Below, piece after piece: positions 25,601 through 34,166 of a stretch of DNA of 64,000 nucleotides. Origin of the DNA: Actinospineispora spinosispora DSM 44797 (lineage in GTDB: Bacteria; Actinomycetota; Actinomycetes; Mycobacteriales; Pseudonocardiaceae). The DNA lies in contig NZ_KE386834.1 in NCBI RefSeq assembly GCF_000429025.1, positions 522,891 to 586,890 of the forward strand, read 5' to 3'. A program made the translations under genes and the position numbers. The notes below the pieces were generated by a model that did no database searches, was not told the DNA's origin, and worked only from the letters and a program-made list of their open reading frames with translations. How positions within the stretch are numbered: the first letter of the stretch is position 1; each line of letters begins with the position of its first letter.

Positions 25601-28600
25601 AGCTGCCGGAGGCGGCGCGCACCGTCGGGCTGTTCATCAACACGATCCCCGCGCGCGTCACGGCCGCTCCGGACGACACCGTCGGCGCGCTGCTGCGCCG
25701 CGTGCAGGCCGACCAGGTCGACCTGCTGGAACACCAGCACCTGGGGCTGGCCGACATCCAGCGCGCGGTCGGGCTCGGCGAGCTGTTCGACACGCTGCTG
25801 GTGTTCGAGAGCTACCCGATGCAGCGTTCCACGCTGGAGGACACCGCGCGCCGGGGCGGGCTGACGCTGGCCGATGTCGACGCGCACGACGACACCCACT
25901 ACCCGCTGACCGCGCTCGTGCTGCCCGGCGAGGACCTGCGCATCTCGCTGAAGTACCAGCCCTCGGTGTTCGACGCCGAGCACATCCGGTCGCTGGGTGA
26001 ACGACTGCGTGCGGTGCTGGCGCGCTTCGTCGAGGCACCCGAGGCTCTCCTCGCGCAGCTGAACCCGCTGTTGCCCGGCGAGACCAGCAGCTTCACCGGC
26101 GCGACCGCCCGCGAAGGCGACGTCGGGGCCGACATCGTCGCGGCCGCCGTGCGGTGGCCCGACCGGGTCGCGCTGAGCGTCGAGGGCGAGCACCTGACCT
26201 ATGCGCAGCTGGATGCGAGGATCAATCAGGTCACCTGGGCGTTGCTGGAGCGGGGCGCGGGCCCGGAGAAGACCGTCGGCGTCGCGGCCCGCAGGGGCGT
26301 GGAGCTGATCGTCGCCCTGCTGGCCACGATGCGGTCCGGTTCGGCGTTCCTCCCGCTCGACCCGGACCAGCCGGCGGCTCGCCTGTCGGCGATGCTCTCC
26401 GAGGCCGACCCGGTCGTCGTGCTGACCACGTCCGATCTCGCGGCGGGCCTGCCGGGGTCGGTCGCCGTCGACCAGATCACCGGGGGACCGACGGTCACAC
26501 CGGCCGTTCCGGTCGACCCGCAACACCCGGCGTACGTCATCTACACCTCCGGCTCCACCGGCCGCCCCAAGGGCGCCGTGCTGACCAGGGGCGCCCTGTA
26601 CAACCGGCTCTCCTGGATGGCCGAGCACTACGGCTTCGACCACACCGACGTCATCGCACAGAAGACCCCCGCCGGTTTCGACGTGTCGGTCTGGGAGTTC
26701 TTCCTGCCGTTCATGATCGGCGCGCGGCTCGTCGTGGCCCGCCCCGACGGGCACCGCGACCCGGCCTACCTGGTCGAGCTGATCCGCCGCGAATCGGTGA
26801 CCAGCGTGCACTTCGTGCCGTCGATGCTGCGGGCGTTCCTCACCGATCCGGAGGTGGCCGAATGCCGGTCGCTGCGCAGGGTGCTGTGCAGCGGCGAGGA
26901 GCTGAGCACCGAACTGGCGGCCCGCTGCGTCGAGCTGCTTGCCGGGGTACAGCTGCACAACCTGTACGGACCGACCGAGGCCACGATCGACGTCACCGCC
27001 GCCCGCTACGACGGGCAGCGGGGATCGGGTGTGCCGATCGGGCGGGCGATCGACGGCGTGCACCTGCGGGTGCTCGACGCGTTCCTGCGTCCGGTCCCGC
27101 CCGGTGTCCCCGGCGAGCTGTACCTGGGTGGCGTCCAGCTGGCCAGGGGATACCTGAACCGGCCCGGCCTGAGCGCCGCGAGCTTCGTCGCGGACCCCCT
27201 GGGCCCGCCGGGTGCAAGGCTGTACCGCACGGGCGACATCGTGCGCGCCGAACCCGACGGAACCTGCGTCTACCTCGGCCGTAGTGACCACCAGGTGAAG
27301 ATCCGGGGCGTCCGGGTCGAGCCGGGCGAGGCGGAAGCGGTGCTGCGTGCCCAGCCGGGGATCACCGGAGCGGCGGTCGTCCCGCGTGACGACGGCCCGA
27401 GCGGCACCTGGCTGGTCGGGTACGTGGTCGCGGACGACACCGTGGACGTGCGGGCACTGCGCGACGCGGTGGCCGCCGAGCTGCCGGACCAGTTCGTGCC
27501 GGCCGCGATCGTCCTGCTCGACGCGCTGCCGCTGACGTCGTCCGGCAAGCTGGACCGGCGGTCGCTACCTGCCCCGGTGCGCGAGTCCGGGCAGGCCTCG
27601 CGGGCGCCAGACGGCCCGGTCGAGACGCAGCTGTGCGCGCTGTTCGCCGACGTACTGGGCCTGGACACGGTGGGTGTCGACGGCAACTTCTTCGCGCTCG
27701 GCGGCGACAGCATCTCCGCGCTGCGCCTCGCCTCGCTCGCCCGCCCGCTGGGCCTGGCCTTCTCCCCGAAGCAGGTGTTCGAGGCCAAGACCCCCGAGGC
27801 GTTGGCGCTGGTCACCCGGCACGTGGAGACCGCGCACGCGGACCGGGACGGCGCGGGTGACGTGCCGCTGATGCCGATCATGCACCGGTTGCTGGACCGG
27901 GGCGGGCCGTATGAGGCGTTCTCCCAGTCCGTCCTGCTGCACACCCCGGCGGGACTGACCTTGCCGGCGCTGACCGACGGCCTCGCCGCGGTGGTCGCCG
28001 CGCACGACATGCTGCGCGCCCGGCTGGTGCTCGACGGCGAGCCCCGGCTGTACGTCGAACGCGAGGGCCAAGGTCCCACGCCGACGCGGGTGGACGGCGT
28101 GCCGGGCACCGAGGAGATCGCGGCGGCCGAGCAGGACCTCGTGCGGGCGCTCGACCCGGTGGCGGGCGACATGGTGCGTGTCGTCTGGTTCGACGGCGGC
28201 CCGACCGAACGCGGGCGGCTGCTGATCGTTGCGCACCACCTCGTGGTGGACGGCGTGTCCTGGCGCATCTTGATCGGCGACCTCGCCGGTGCCTGCCGGG
28301 GCGACGCGGTCGCGCCGGTCCGGACCTCGATGCGGGCCTGGGCCACCGGCCTGCGCCGCCGTGCCCCGGAGCTGGCCGACCAGCTGCCCACCTGGCTGAC
28401 CATGCTGGCCGGCGATCCGCCGCGCCTGGGCAACCGCGCACCGGACCCGGAACGTGACGTGCTCGCGGCCACCGAACGCCTGGTCGTCCGGGTGCCGAAG
28501 GACGTCACGAGTGAGGTACTGACATCCCTGCCCCAGACACTGCGGGCGCAGACTCAGGATGTGCTGCTCGCCGCACTGCTCGCGGCGGTCGCACGCGGCG

Positions 28601-29232
28601 GGGACGCCGCGCCGCTCATCCGGCTGGAAGGTCACGGTCGGGAGGAGGAACTGGTCGACGGCGCCGACCTGACCCGAACGGTCGGCTGGTTCACCAGCGC
28701 CTTCCCGGTCCGGCTCGACGCGACCGGCGTGAACGTCGACGACGTGTTCGCGGGCGGCCCGGCCGCGGGAACACTGGTCAAGCGGGTGCGCGAGACGTTG
28801 CGGGCGCTGCCCGACCGGGGAGCCGGCTACGGCGTGCTGCGCTACCTCGACCCGGCGTCCGCCGCCCGGCTGGCGCCGCTGCCCGAGCCGCTCATCGGCT
28901 TCAACTACCTCGGTCGGTTCGACTCGACCTCGGGTGGTGACTGGGCACTGGACGCGGGCGCCCTGGGCGGCGGCGGTGACCCCCGGATGCGCGTCTCGCA
29001 TCCGCTGGACATCAACGTGCTGGTCGACTCCTCGGGCATGCGTGCCTCGTTCACGTACCTGCCCGAGGTCGTCCCGGACGTGCAGGCCACCGCCGACTCG
29101 TGGGTCGCGGCACTGCACGCACTGGTCTCGCACGCTGCACGCCCGGAGTCCGCCGAGGTCAGCGCGGAGGACCTGAACTTGGTGAACGTGAACGCCAGCC
29201 AGCTCGATCGCCTCCGGAAGAGGTTCGGGTGA
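19663..29232 (+). CDS. NRPS 2: C-T-C-A(hOrn)-T-C-A(Ser)-T-E
   Basis: A 3189-residue synthetase. C1 has HHIAWDG (His168), then an insertion at about residues 189-302; its carrier Ser615 (GGNSLL) follows directly with no adenylation domain. Module 2: C with HHTVSDE (His797, Glu in place of Gly), A3 at Tyr1263, signature DINYWGGIGK (hydroxyornithine), carrier Ser1651 (GGDSIS). Module 3: C with NHHLLLDG (His1847), A3 at Tyr2294, signature DVWHLSLIDK (serine), carrier Ser2683, then an epimerase (HHLVVDG at His2858, EGHGRE, GWFTS, GYGVLRY), giving D-Ser. Start is the ATG of the ATGA overlap with NRPS 1, preceded by GAAGGGTGGAG. The N-terminus (DLAARRAALLRKRLA) resembles that of NRPS 3 and may be a docking helix. 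Confidence 0.9.
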   Translation: MTDSDLAARRAALLRKRLAQAGVSGGSQQKQITRRSDPTSAPLSPAQRRMWVLDRADPSGVAYNVCLDVTFTGRLDVPALREAFRDLVARQEVLRTRYPLGPDQLPLQRIDPAPDDYPIPLVERPAEEVDELLTELSGHRFDLARDWPMRLALYRTGENEHRLGLVVHHIAWDGGTWPVISKDLTDAYTHQQRTQERQAQQAQAQQQQTQQQQAQQAQTRQQQTQQGQPAVEPAPRVSEGVPAKAGAVNVRDQAPEPSGGSQGDDKRAPGDEGACFSGSTPASASEPGWSQKNSARNRPKNTEIQYADWASVQADARAQPADRDYWVERLAGLPGALPLPADSPGERGGGRVSMRFGRDETARFTALAAARSVTPFTALIAAFGALLHRYGAGTDLPIGSASMNRDNAQTQALIGNFGNTLLLRLDAAGDPSFAELVRRADEVCSGGFAHQDMPYDQVVAALRERGTDGDLFNVMLLFLTQGMVGPELPGVDTSWRTVHNGTTQFDLSLEAFLIDGDLEIEATYSAELFSASRVTELLTDLRGLLRQVAEDPLAPLSALTVHDWGVETPRALPSATPTQAGDQEIEHRLRALMAELLEYDEVPADEDFFTLGGNSLLATKLVAQVRSAFGADVSVRTIAENRTAARLASVISGFGRAADWREVTKSPDIGTRPLSVPQHALWFLHQMTGPSPDYNLAFARRLTGGVDQPALRAAIADLVDRHDVLRGVISSDGVDVLDVDTAAEKGARLRVVECGADELDAAIDRELRYEFRLDAEPAFRPTLLRTGAEEVLLILAHHTVSDEWSETVLCADLSTAYRARVGGAAPKYDELPVGYADYARWQRGALDGAELEQQRAFWRETLRDLPEQVTLPTDRPRPAEPSTGGDLVTVPLPRPVLTGLRALASATGSSPFIVWHALVGLLLARNGAGTDIPVGTPVAGRGSSSLHGLVGMFVNSVVLRTDLSGNPTFRELVARVSDADVSAFANQDLPFERVVDLVAPPRVLGRSPLFQTMVVYGDATPPTLGLPGIEDEPLPVRLEIAKFDLSFTLIDTDADEPSASIRYSTALFDRSTAARLAAELRQLAEQVAADPDLPLARIEHLPPAERDQMLHGWNDTRAATSDVTLPEMFDAQVRATPDAVAVVCGDRELTYRELDRWSGGLAAELRRRGVGPERTVGIHLERSLEMIVALLAVQRSGGVFVPLEPSWPARRIADTLATSRPVLVLSQDPLSWTDVPAIAVAESSEEAPPLPDLDPENLAYVMYTSGSTGVPKGAMIRHRAIANRLLWQIDMLGFGPGDAALFKAPLGFDISINEIFLPLVCGARLVVCEPGLEREVDELAALIGRQRVTFCYLTSSMLELLLGVGRQGELTCLRHVWCGGELLTPELFARFRSQVDATLYHGYGPAEATIGVSHEIYREGHERGAVTIGKPNPNTAIYLLDEQLRAVSVGVAGEIHLGGLPLARGYVGEPVRTAERFVADPFGSAGSRLYRTGDLARWRSDGVLEFLGRADNQIKIRGMRVELEEIEAALARHPDVRQCAVRTHEGPTTRLVGYQVPVEGTGLDSATLRDWLTGQLPSHMVPDTIVTLDALPMLPSGKIDRAALPAPVLTRGSSRAPSGERETQLAALFAEVLGLSDPGAEDDFFSLGGDSISSIALVSAARGLGLRFTVRDVFAAPTIAALAPLVTDVEPDTEIAEGPDDRTELPLSPLQRGLVFHSLADETVADAYLAQPVLTFTGGVDPERLRAALHAVVHRHDSLRAAFLHEGRRDPVAVIAETVEVPWDEVDLRDANASTTNLRGQRTTEDRWTELRRERSTRFRLDRAPLMRATLARVGEDEHRLLLTNHHLLLDGWSLPLLVTDLLAAYADGSLPPAPGQYPRYLDWLARRDHAAAEQAWRTALDGVTGPTLLAGVEEHPYQPSEQLRLQLGPDLTADLTTLARAHGVTLNSVLMAGWGTLLGVLTGEPDVLFGMTVSGRPTELPEAARTVGLFINTIPARVTAAPDDTVGALLRRVQADQVDLLEHQHLGLADIQRAVGLGELFDTLLVFESYPMQRSTLEDTARRGGLTLADVDAHDDTHYPLTALVLPGEDLRISLKYQPSVFDAEHIRSLGERLRAVLARFVEAPEALLAQLNPLLPGETSSFTGATAREGDVGADIVAAAVRWPDRVALSVEGEHLTYAQLDARINQVTWALLERGAGPEKTVGVAARRGVELIVALLATMRSGSAFLPLDPDQPAARLSAMLSEADPVVVLTTSDLAAGLPGSVAVDQITGGPTVTPAVPVDPQHPAYVIYTSGSTGRPKGAVLTRGALYNRLSWMAEHYGFDHTDVIAQKTPAGFDVSVWEFFLPFMIGARLVVARPDGHRDPAYLVELIRRESVTSVHFVPSMLRAFLTDPEVAECRSLRRVLCSGEELSTELAARCVELLAGVQLHNLYGPTEATIDVTAARYDGQRGSGVPIGRAIDGVHLRVLDAFLRPVPPGVPGELYLGGVQLARGYLNRPGLSAASFVADPLGPPGARLYRTGDIVRAEPDGTCVYLGRSDHQVKIRGVRVEPGEAEAVLRAQPGITGAAVVPRDDGPSGTWLVGYVVADDTVDVRALRDAVAAELPDQFVPAAIVLLDALPLTSSGKLDRRSLPAPVRESGQASRAPDGPVETQLCALFADVLGLDTVGVDGNFFALGGDSISALRLASLARPLGLAFSPKQVFEAKTPEALALVTRHVETAHADRDGAGDVPLMPIMHRLLDRGGPYEAFSQSVLLHTPAGLTLPALTDGLAAVVAAHDMLRARLVLDGEPRLYVEREGQGPTPTRVDGVPGTEEIAAAEQDLVRALDPVAGDMVRVVWFDGGPTERGRLLIVAHHLVVDGVSWRILIGDLAGACRGDAVAPVRTSMRAWATGLRRRAPELADQLPTWLTMLAGDPPRLGNRAPDPERDVLAATERLVVRVPKDVTSEVLTSLPQTLRAQTQDVLLAALLAAVARGGDAAPLIRLEGHGREEELVDGADLTRTVGWFTSAFPVRLDATGVNVDDVFAGGPAAGTLVKRVRETLRALPDRGAGYGVLRYLDPASAARLAPLPEPLIGFNYLGRFDSTSGGDWALDAGALGGGGDPRMRVSHPLDINVLVDSSGMRASFTYLPEVVPDVQATADSWVAALHALVSHAARPESAEVSAEDLNLVNVNASQLDRLRKRFG
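20223..20360 (+). repeat. Gln-rich low-complexity insertion in C1 of NRPS 2
   Basis: CAA/CAG/GCA repeats encode a run of Gln, Ala and Thr (HQQRTQERQAQQAQAQQQQ and onward). It follows the condensation active-site motif and precedes the dispersed element. Normally only about 20 residues separate that motif from QYADW; here about 110 do. Confidence 0.85.
20361..20549 (+). repeat. Dispersed element family D, in frame inside NRPS 2
   Basis: Its 20371-20549 part matches the intergenic copy at 15469-15647; the GGCTCCGCGA just before it matches the first tandem unit near 15234. It is translated as VSEGVPAKAG...GACFSGSTPAS...WSQKNSAR within condensation domain 1, and retains the 20479-20544 hairpin. 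No stop codon occurs and the frame resumes at EIQYADW (residue 303). Confidence 0.9.
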
Positions 29233-29249
29233 GCACCGGATCCCGCACC

Positions 29250-29369
29250 CCGCGAGTCGGGCACCTCAGCACAGCGAGTCGGGCGTCACAGCACACCGAG
29301 TTGGGCACACCGGCACAGGCACCTGTGCCAGGACTCCCGACTCAGTGTGCTGAAACCCCCGACTCGCGG
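29250..29369. repeat. Composite palindrome family C, copy 1
   Basis: Termini CCGCGAGTCGGG (29250-29261) and CCCGACTCGCGG (29358-29369) are perfect complements; a second paired layer (TCAGCACA/TGTGCTGA) and a central hairpin GGCACAGG-CA-CCTGTGCC (29312-29329) lie inside. It fills the gap between NRPS 2 and the next NRPS gene and may attenuate readthrough. A relative with the same termini is at 34167-34308. Confidence 0.8.
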
Positions 29370-29392
29370 AACGTCGGAAAGGACGAGCCAGC

Positions 29393-32300
29393 ATGACCGT
29401 GGACACAATTCTGGACGAGGTTAGGGCGCTGCTCACCGACGACGGTGACGTGCCCAGTGACACCGACAACCTCATCGAGTGGGGTCTGGACTCGATCGCT
29501 CTGATGAGCATGGCCAGCCGGTGGCGCCGCGACGGCATCGAGGTGTCGTTCGGTGAGCTGGCCGCCGAGCCGACACTGGGCCGGTGGCGGGAGATCCTGC
29601 GGGCGAGCGCCGGGGAGCCGGCCCCGGCCGACGAAGCGCCGGAGACCCACACCGAGGGTGATGCGTTCGGGCTGGCGCCGCTGCAGCACGCCTACTGGAT
29701 CGGCCGGCAGGACGGCCAGGAGCTGGGCGGGGTCGCCGCGCACCTGTACACCGAGTTCGACGGGACCGGCGTCGACCCGGAGCGGCTGGCGCGCGCGGTC
29801 ACCTCGGTGCTGCGCAGGCACCCGATGCTGCGGGTGACCGTCACCGGTGACGGTACCCAGCGGGTGCTGCCGGAACGCGACTACGCGCCGATCACCGTCG
29901 TCGACCTGCGCGAGGACCCGGACGTCGAGTCGGCCCTCGAGGAGCTGCGGTCGCGGCGTTCGCACGAGCTGCTGGACATCGAGGCGGGCCAGGTGTTCGA
30001 CATCGGCCTGACGCTGCTGCCCGAGGGCCGCACCCGCCTGCACGTGGACGTCGACATGGTCGCGGCCGACGCGCGGAGCTACCGCATCCTGCTGGCCGAC
30101 CTGGCTCGCAGCTACGCCGAGGACCGAGAGCTGGGCGACGCGCCGAGCTACGGCTTCGCCCGCTACCTCGCCGAGCACGAACGCTCCGTCGCGCCGGCCG
30201 TGGAACGCGCAGCGCAGTGGTGGCGCGACCAGCTCGACGAGCTGCCGGGCGCACCCGAGCTGCCCATCGACACCCAGGCCGCCGAGCCGGGCCGCACCGG
30301 ACGGCGATCCCGGCTGTTGTCGCCCCGGCTGCGCGACCGGCTCGCCGACCGCGCGCGCCGGCACGGCGTGACCCTGGCGATGGCGCTGGCAGCCGTGTAC
30401 GCCGAAGTGATCGGCGGGTGGAGCGCGCAGAGCCGGTTCCTGCTGAACGTCCCGCTGTTCGACCGCGAGCCGCTGCACCCGGACATCGCCGAGCTGATCG
30501 GCGACTTCACCTCCTCGGTCCTGCTCGACGTGGACCTGCGCGAGCCACGCGACTTCACCACCAGGGCCCGCGCGCTGCAGGCACAGCTGCACGAGCGCGC
30601 CGAGCACGCCGCGTTCTCCGGCGTGCACGTGCTGCGAGAGCTGACCAGGGCACGCGGTGAACAGGTCGTCGCGCCGGTCGTGTTCACCAGCGCGCTGGGC
30701 CTCGGCGAGCTGTTCGATGCACGGGTCCTCGGTGAGTTCGGCGACCCGGTGTGGATCATCTCGCAGGGCCCGCAGGTGCTGCTCGACGCGCAGGTGACCG
30801 AGCTGCACGGCGGTGTGCTGGTCAACTGGGACGTCCGGGAGAACCTGCTGATGCCCGGCGTCGCCGACGCGATGTTCGAGACGTTCTGCGCGCTGATCGA
30901 CCGGCTCGCCGACGACGACACGGCGTGGACCGAGCCGGTGACCGACCTGCTGCGCCCCGAGCAGCGCGCGGTACGCCAACGGGTCAACGACACGGCGGGG
31001 GAGTTCCGGCCGAGGTGCCTGCACGAACCGTTCTTCACCAATGCCGCGCGCACCCCGGACTCGCCCGCACTGCTCTGGGGCGCGACCGGGACCTGGAGCT
31101 ACGGCGAGCTCGCCGGACGCGCGTTGAACGTCGCCGGAGCCCTGCGCCGGCACGGCGTGCGGGTCGGTGACCCGGTCGCGGTGGGCCTGCCGAAGGGCCC
31201 GGAGCAGGTCGCCGCGATCCTCGGGGTACTCGCCGCGGGCGGCAGCTACCTGCCGATCGGCGCCGACCAGCCGGACAGCAGGCTGCACAAAATCCTGGGC
31301 ATCGCGGACGCCTCGGTGATCGTGACCGACCGCGACCCGTCGGTCCTGGACGGGGTCACCGTGCTGGCGCCCGCCACCGTCCTCGACTGGCCGGACCCGC
31401 TGCCCGCGCCCGAGATCGCGGACCCCTCCTCGACCGGGTACCTGCTGTTCACCTCCGGCTCCACCGGAGAACCCAAGGGCGTCGAGGTACCGCACACGGC
31501 GGCGATGAACACGATCGACGACCTCGTCTCCCGCTACGGCCTCGGACGCCGCGACCGCGCGCTCGGCGTGTCCGCGATGGAGTTCGACCTGTCGGTGTTC
31601 GACGTGTTCGGCATGCTGTCCGCCGGCGGTTCGGTCGTCGTGGTCCGCGAGGAGGAACGCAAGGAGGCCGCCGACTGGGCACGGCTGGTGCGCGAGCGCG
31701 GCGTCACCGTGCTGAACTGCGTGCCTGCGTTGCTGGACATGTTGCTCACCGTCGGTACAGCGGAACCGGGCGGTCTCGGCACCACCCTGCGGCTCGTCCT
31801 GCTTGGCGGCGACTGGGTGGGTGTCGACCTGCCGGTGCGGCTGGCCGAGCAGCTGCCGCGCTGCCGGTTCGTCGGTCTCGGCGGGACCACGGAGACCGCG
31901 ATCCACTCCACCGAATGCGAGGTCGTCGACGCCAAGGTGCCGCCGCACTGGCGCGCCGTGCCCTACGGCGTGCCGCTGCGCAACGTCGCCTGCCGGGTCA
32001 CCGACGAACAGGGCCGCGACCGCCCGGACTGGGTCATCGGCGAGGTGTGGATCGGCGGTACCGGTGTGGCGACCGGCTACCGGGGCGACCCGGAACGCAC
32101 CGCCGAGAAGTTCGTCCTGCGCGAGGGCAAGCGCTGGTACCGCACCGGCGACCTGGGCCGCTACTGGCGCGACGGCACCCTGGAGTTCCTCGGTCGCGCC
32201 GACCATCAGGTGAAGCTGCGCGGCTACCGGGTGGAGCTCGGTGAGGTGGAGGCGGCGCTCGCCGCGCAGCCGGGAGCCCGCCGAGCGGTCGCCAGGTTGT

Positions 32301-32839
32301 TCACCCGCCGCGGGGGTTCGCTGCAGGCCGTCGTCGCGGGCGAGGCGGGCCTCGACGAGGCCACGCTGCGCGAGGGTGTGACGGAGCTGCTGCCGAGCTA
32401 CATGATTCCGGAGCGCATCGTCGTCGTCGACGAGCTGCCGTTGACCCGCAACGGCAAGCCGGACCGTCGCGCCATCGCCGCGCTGCTGGACTCGGCCACC
32501 GACACGTCCTCGGCCGAACCCGCACAGCCGCGCAGCGCGCTGGAGAAGGTCCTGCTGCAGGTCTGGCGCGAGACCCTGGAGGACGAGACGCTCGGCATCG
32601 AGGACGACTTCCTGTCCAGCGGCGGCGACTCGGTGCTGGCCACCCGGATCGTTGCGGGGCTGCGCGAGGCGTTGCAGACCGACGAGATCCGGGTCCGCGA
32701 CGTGTTCACCTCCCGCACCGTCGCGGCGCTCGCCGAGACGATGCTGGCGAGCGACTCCCGGTGGGAGGAGATCGCGGCGATCTCCCTGGAAGTCAGCGCG
32801 ATGTCGGAGGAGGAGCTGGAACTGGAGCTGCGCAAGTAG
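29393..32839 (+). CDS. NRPS 4: ArCP-Cy-A-T (aryl-azoline initiating module, MbtB/PchE-like)
   Basis: An 1148-residue starter synthetase. An N-terminal aryl carrier domain has Ser34 in GLDSIA. The next domain starts LAPLQHAYWIGR and has the heterocyclisation motif D-x4-D-x2-S (Asp221, Asp226, Ser229) instead of HHxxxDG. The adenylation domain has A3 FTSGSTGEPKG (Phe686); its signature reads DLFNLGLIHK, close to cysteine-type codes at the front and threonine-type at the end, so Cys, Ser or Thr is possible. A5 is of the siderophore GLGGTTETA kind. The C-terminal carrier has Ser1080 in GGDSV. Product: an aryl-thiazoline or (methyl)oxazoline thioester. The aryl-acid ligase needed to load Ser34 is not in the window. 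ATG follows GGAAAGGA. Confidence 0.9.
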   Translation: MTVDTILDEVRALLTDDGDVPSDTDNLIEWGLDSIALMSMASRWRRDGIEVSFGELAAEPTLGRWREILRASAGEPAPADEAPETHTEGDAFGLAPLQHAYWIGRQDGQELGGVAAHLYTEFDGTGVDPERLARAVTSVLRRHPMLRVTVTGDGTQRVLPERDYAPITVVDLREDPDVESALEELRSRRSHELLDIEAGQVFDIGLTLLPEGRTRLHVDVDMVAADARSYRILLADLARSYAEDRELGDAPSYGFARYLAEHERSVAPAVERAAQWWRDQLDELPGAPELPIDTQAAEPGRTGRRSRLLSPRLRDRLADRARRHGVTLAMALAAVYAEVIGGWSAQSRFLLNVPLFDREPLHPDIAELIGDFTSSVLLDVDLREPRDFTTRARALQAQLHERAEHAAFSGVHVLRELTRARGEQVVAPVVFTSALGLGELFDARVLGEFGDPVWIISQGPQVLLDAQVTELHGGVLVNWDVRENLLMPGVADAMFETFCALIDRLADDDTAWTEPVTDLLRPEQRAVRQRVNDTAGEFRPRCLHEPFFTNAARTPDSPALLWGATGTWSYGELAGRALNVAGALRRHGVRVGDPVAVGLPKGPEQVAAILGVLAAGGSYLPIGADQPDSRLHKILGIADASVIVTDRDPSVLDGVTVLAPATVLDWPDPLPAPEIADPSSTGYLLFTSGSTGEPKGVEVPHTAAMNTIDDLVSRYGLGRRDRALGVSAMEFDLSVFDVFGMLSAGGSVVVVREEERKEAADWARLVRERGVTVLNCVPALLDMLLTVGTAEPGGLGTTLRLVLLGGDWVGVDLPVRLAEQLPRCRFVGLGGTTETAIHSTECEVVDAKVPPHWRAVPYGVPLRNVACRVTDEQGRDRPDWVIGEVWIGGTGVATGYRGDPERTAEKFVLREGKRWYRTGDLGRYWRDGTLEFLGRADHQVKLRGYRVELGEVEAALAAQPGARRAVARLFTRRGGSLQAVVAGEAGLDEATLREGVTELLPSYMIPERIVVVDELPLTRNGKPDRRAIAALLDSATDTSSAEPAQPRSALEKVLLQVWRETLEDETLGIEDDFLSSGGDSVLATRIVAGLREALQTDEIRVRDVFTSRTVAALAETMLASDSRWEEIAAISLEVSAMSEEELELELRK

Positions 32840-32846
32840 CGCGGGC

Positions 32847-34085
32847 TCAGACGGAGCCGGACAGCAACGCGTAGGCGACCTGCTGTCCGGCGACGTCGGA
32901 ATGCCCCGAGATGAACTGGTCGGACAGCAGGTTGTGCGGCGCACCCGGCCGCCACGAGTACGCGCCACCGACCGGCAGCAGCGTGGCCGGCACGGCCTCT
33001 GGCGTGTTGAGCGCGCCGTTGTGGCCGAGCGCGCCGTACAGGTCGGTCGCGCCACCGGGTGCCACCAGATCGGCGTTGAAGTCGCCCGCGACCCGCGAGG
33101 CCAGTGCGTAGGCGATGCCCAGCAGCACGTCGTTGACCGTGTAGGTGATCAGCATCGGTCCGGTGACGCGATGCCTGTCGATCACCGGGCGGAAGTAGCC
33201 GGGACGGCCGGTGCCCCAGTTGTCGGCGAACCCGTACTGCGAGAAGGCACCCTGCAGCAGGCTCAGCGTGGAGACGGCCTTGTCCCCGGTGAGCGCGCCC
33301 GCCGCGGCGGTGACCAACCGCGCACCGAAGCTGTGGCCGACGAGGTGCAGCCGAAGGCCGGGCCTGGTCAGCTCGCTCAGCAGCGGCGCGAGCCCCAGCG
33401 TGCCGACGGTGCCCGCGCGGGCCTTCATCTCGTAGAACGTGAGGTAGTTCAGCAGGTTGGTCGCCGCGTCCCAGGCCCCACCGGCACGAGCCGGAGCCGG
33501 GGCCGGCGGTCTGGCCAGGCGGCTCATCAGGATGTCGCCGGACACCGCGAACATCTCGGTCGACGCGTCGTCCGGGCTCGCCGCCGCCGGGCTGACCAGC
33601 GACCGCAGCGACTCGGCGAACTCCGCCCTCGCCGGTTCCTGGTTCGGCAGCTTCGGCACCAGCGCGCTCGCCCGGTCCAGGGTGCGCTGCGCCTGGGGTC
33701 CGGGGAACACGGCGCGCATCCGTTGCACCCCGGCGAGGACCCGCGCACCGTCGCTCTCCGGAGCGACCACGGCCGCGGTGTGTGAACCCGAGGCGACGAG
33801 GTCGGCGAACTGCTTCGACGGCCAGATCGTCCCGGCGATCGCGGGCCGCCGACCGGCGAGCGCGGGAACCGCACCGGAGTCGAACACGGCCCGCAGCGAT
33901 GCGGCGAGCGCCCCGTAGAGCTGGCGCGCGCCGTCGGCGTCGTTGTTCCACCCGTGCCCGAACACCCACAGATCGGTGACGTCGGCCTGTCCGGCGAGCG
34001 CCCGCACGGCATCGGTCCCGCCGAGCACGCCCCCACCGCTGTCGAACTGGACCTCCGCGTACGGGAACCCCGACAGATCAGCCAC
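32847..34085 (-). CDS. Alpha/beta-hydrolase-fold protein of unknown role
   Basis: A 412-residue protein with a serine-hydrolase elbow GLRLHLVGHSFGARLVTAAA and an N-terminal VFGHGWNND segment. The GTG at 34085 is used because GGGGAG lies 7 nt upstream; a longer frame to 34154 lacks a site. No signal peptide is obvious at this start. Homologues are usually annotated as hypothetical or serine peptidases. It ends 8 bp from the convergent NRPS 4 stop. It may belong to neither the siderophore locus nor the helicase pair. Catalytic Ser is present; the acid and His cannot be assigned with certainty. Confidence 0.75.
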   Translation of the reverse strand: MADLSGFPYAEVQFDSGGGVLGGTDAVRALAGQADVTDLWVFGHGWNNDADGARQLYGALAASLRAVFDSGAVPALAGRRPAIAGTIWPSKQFADLVASGSHTAAVVAPESDGARVLAGVQRMRAVFPGPQAQRTLDRASALVPKLPNQEPARAEFAESLRSLVSPAAASPDDASTEMFAVSGDILMSRLARPPAPAPARAGGAWDAATNLLNYLTFYEMKARAGTVGTLGLAPLLSELTRPGLRLHLVGHSFGARLVTAAAGALTGDKAVSTLSLLQGAFSQYGFADNWGTGRPGYFRPVIDRHRVTGPMLITYTVNDVLLGIAYALASRVAGDFNADLVAPGGATDLYGALGHNGALNTPEAVPATLLPVGGAYSWRPGAPHNLLSDQFISGHSDVAGQQVAYALLSGSV

Positions 34086-34166
34086 AGCACAGCTCCCCAC
34101 CCCGGGCCCCGCGTTGGCCCGATCCGACCACCAGTGTGCCCGCTGGACCCACACCCCACGCCCCCT

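Noticed and set aside
29342..33055. 1237-codon antisense open frame opposite the ArCP-Cy-A-T gene
   Set aside because: High-GC shadow frame: rich in Arg/Gln/His/Gly, no domain, and the opposite strand has unmistakable NRPS motifs.
32847..34085. Membership of the alpha/beta-hydrolase in the siderophore operon
   Set aside because: It is on the opposite strand from the NRPS genes, has no iron box, and resembles general hypothetical hydrolases.
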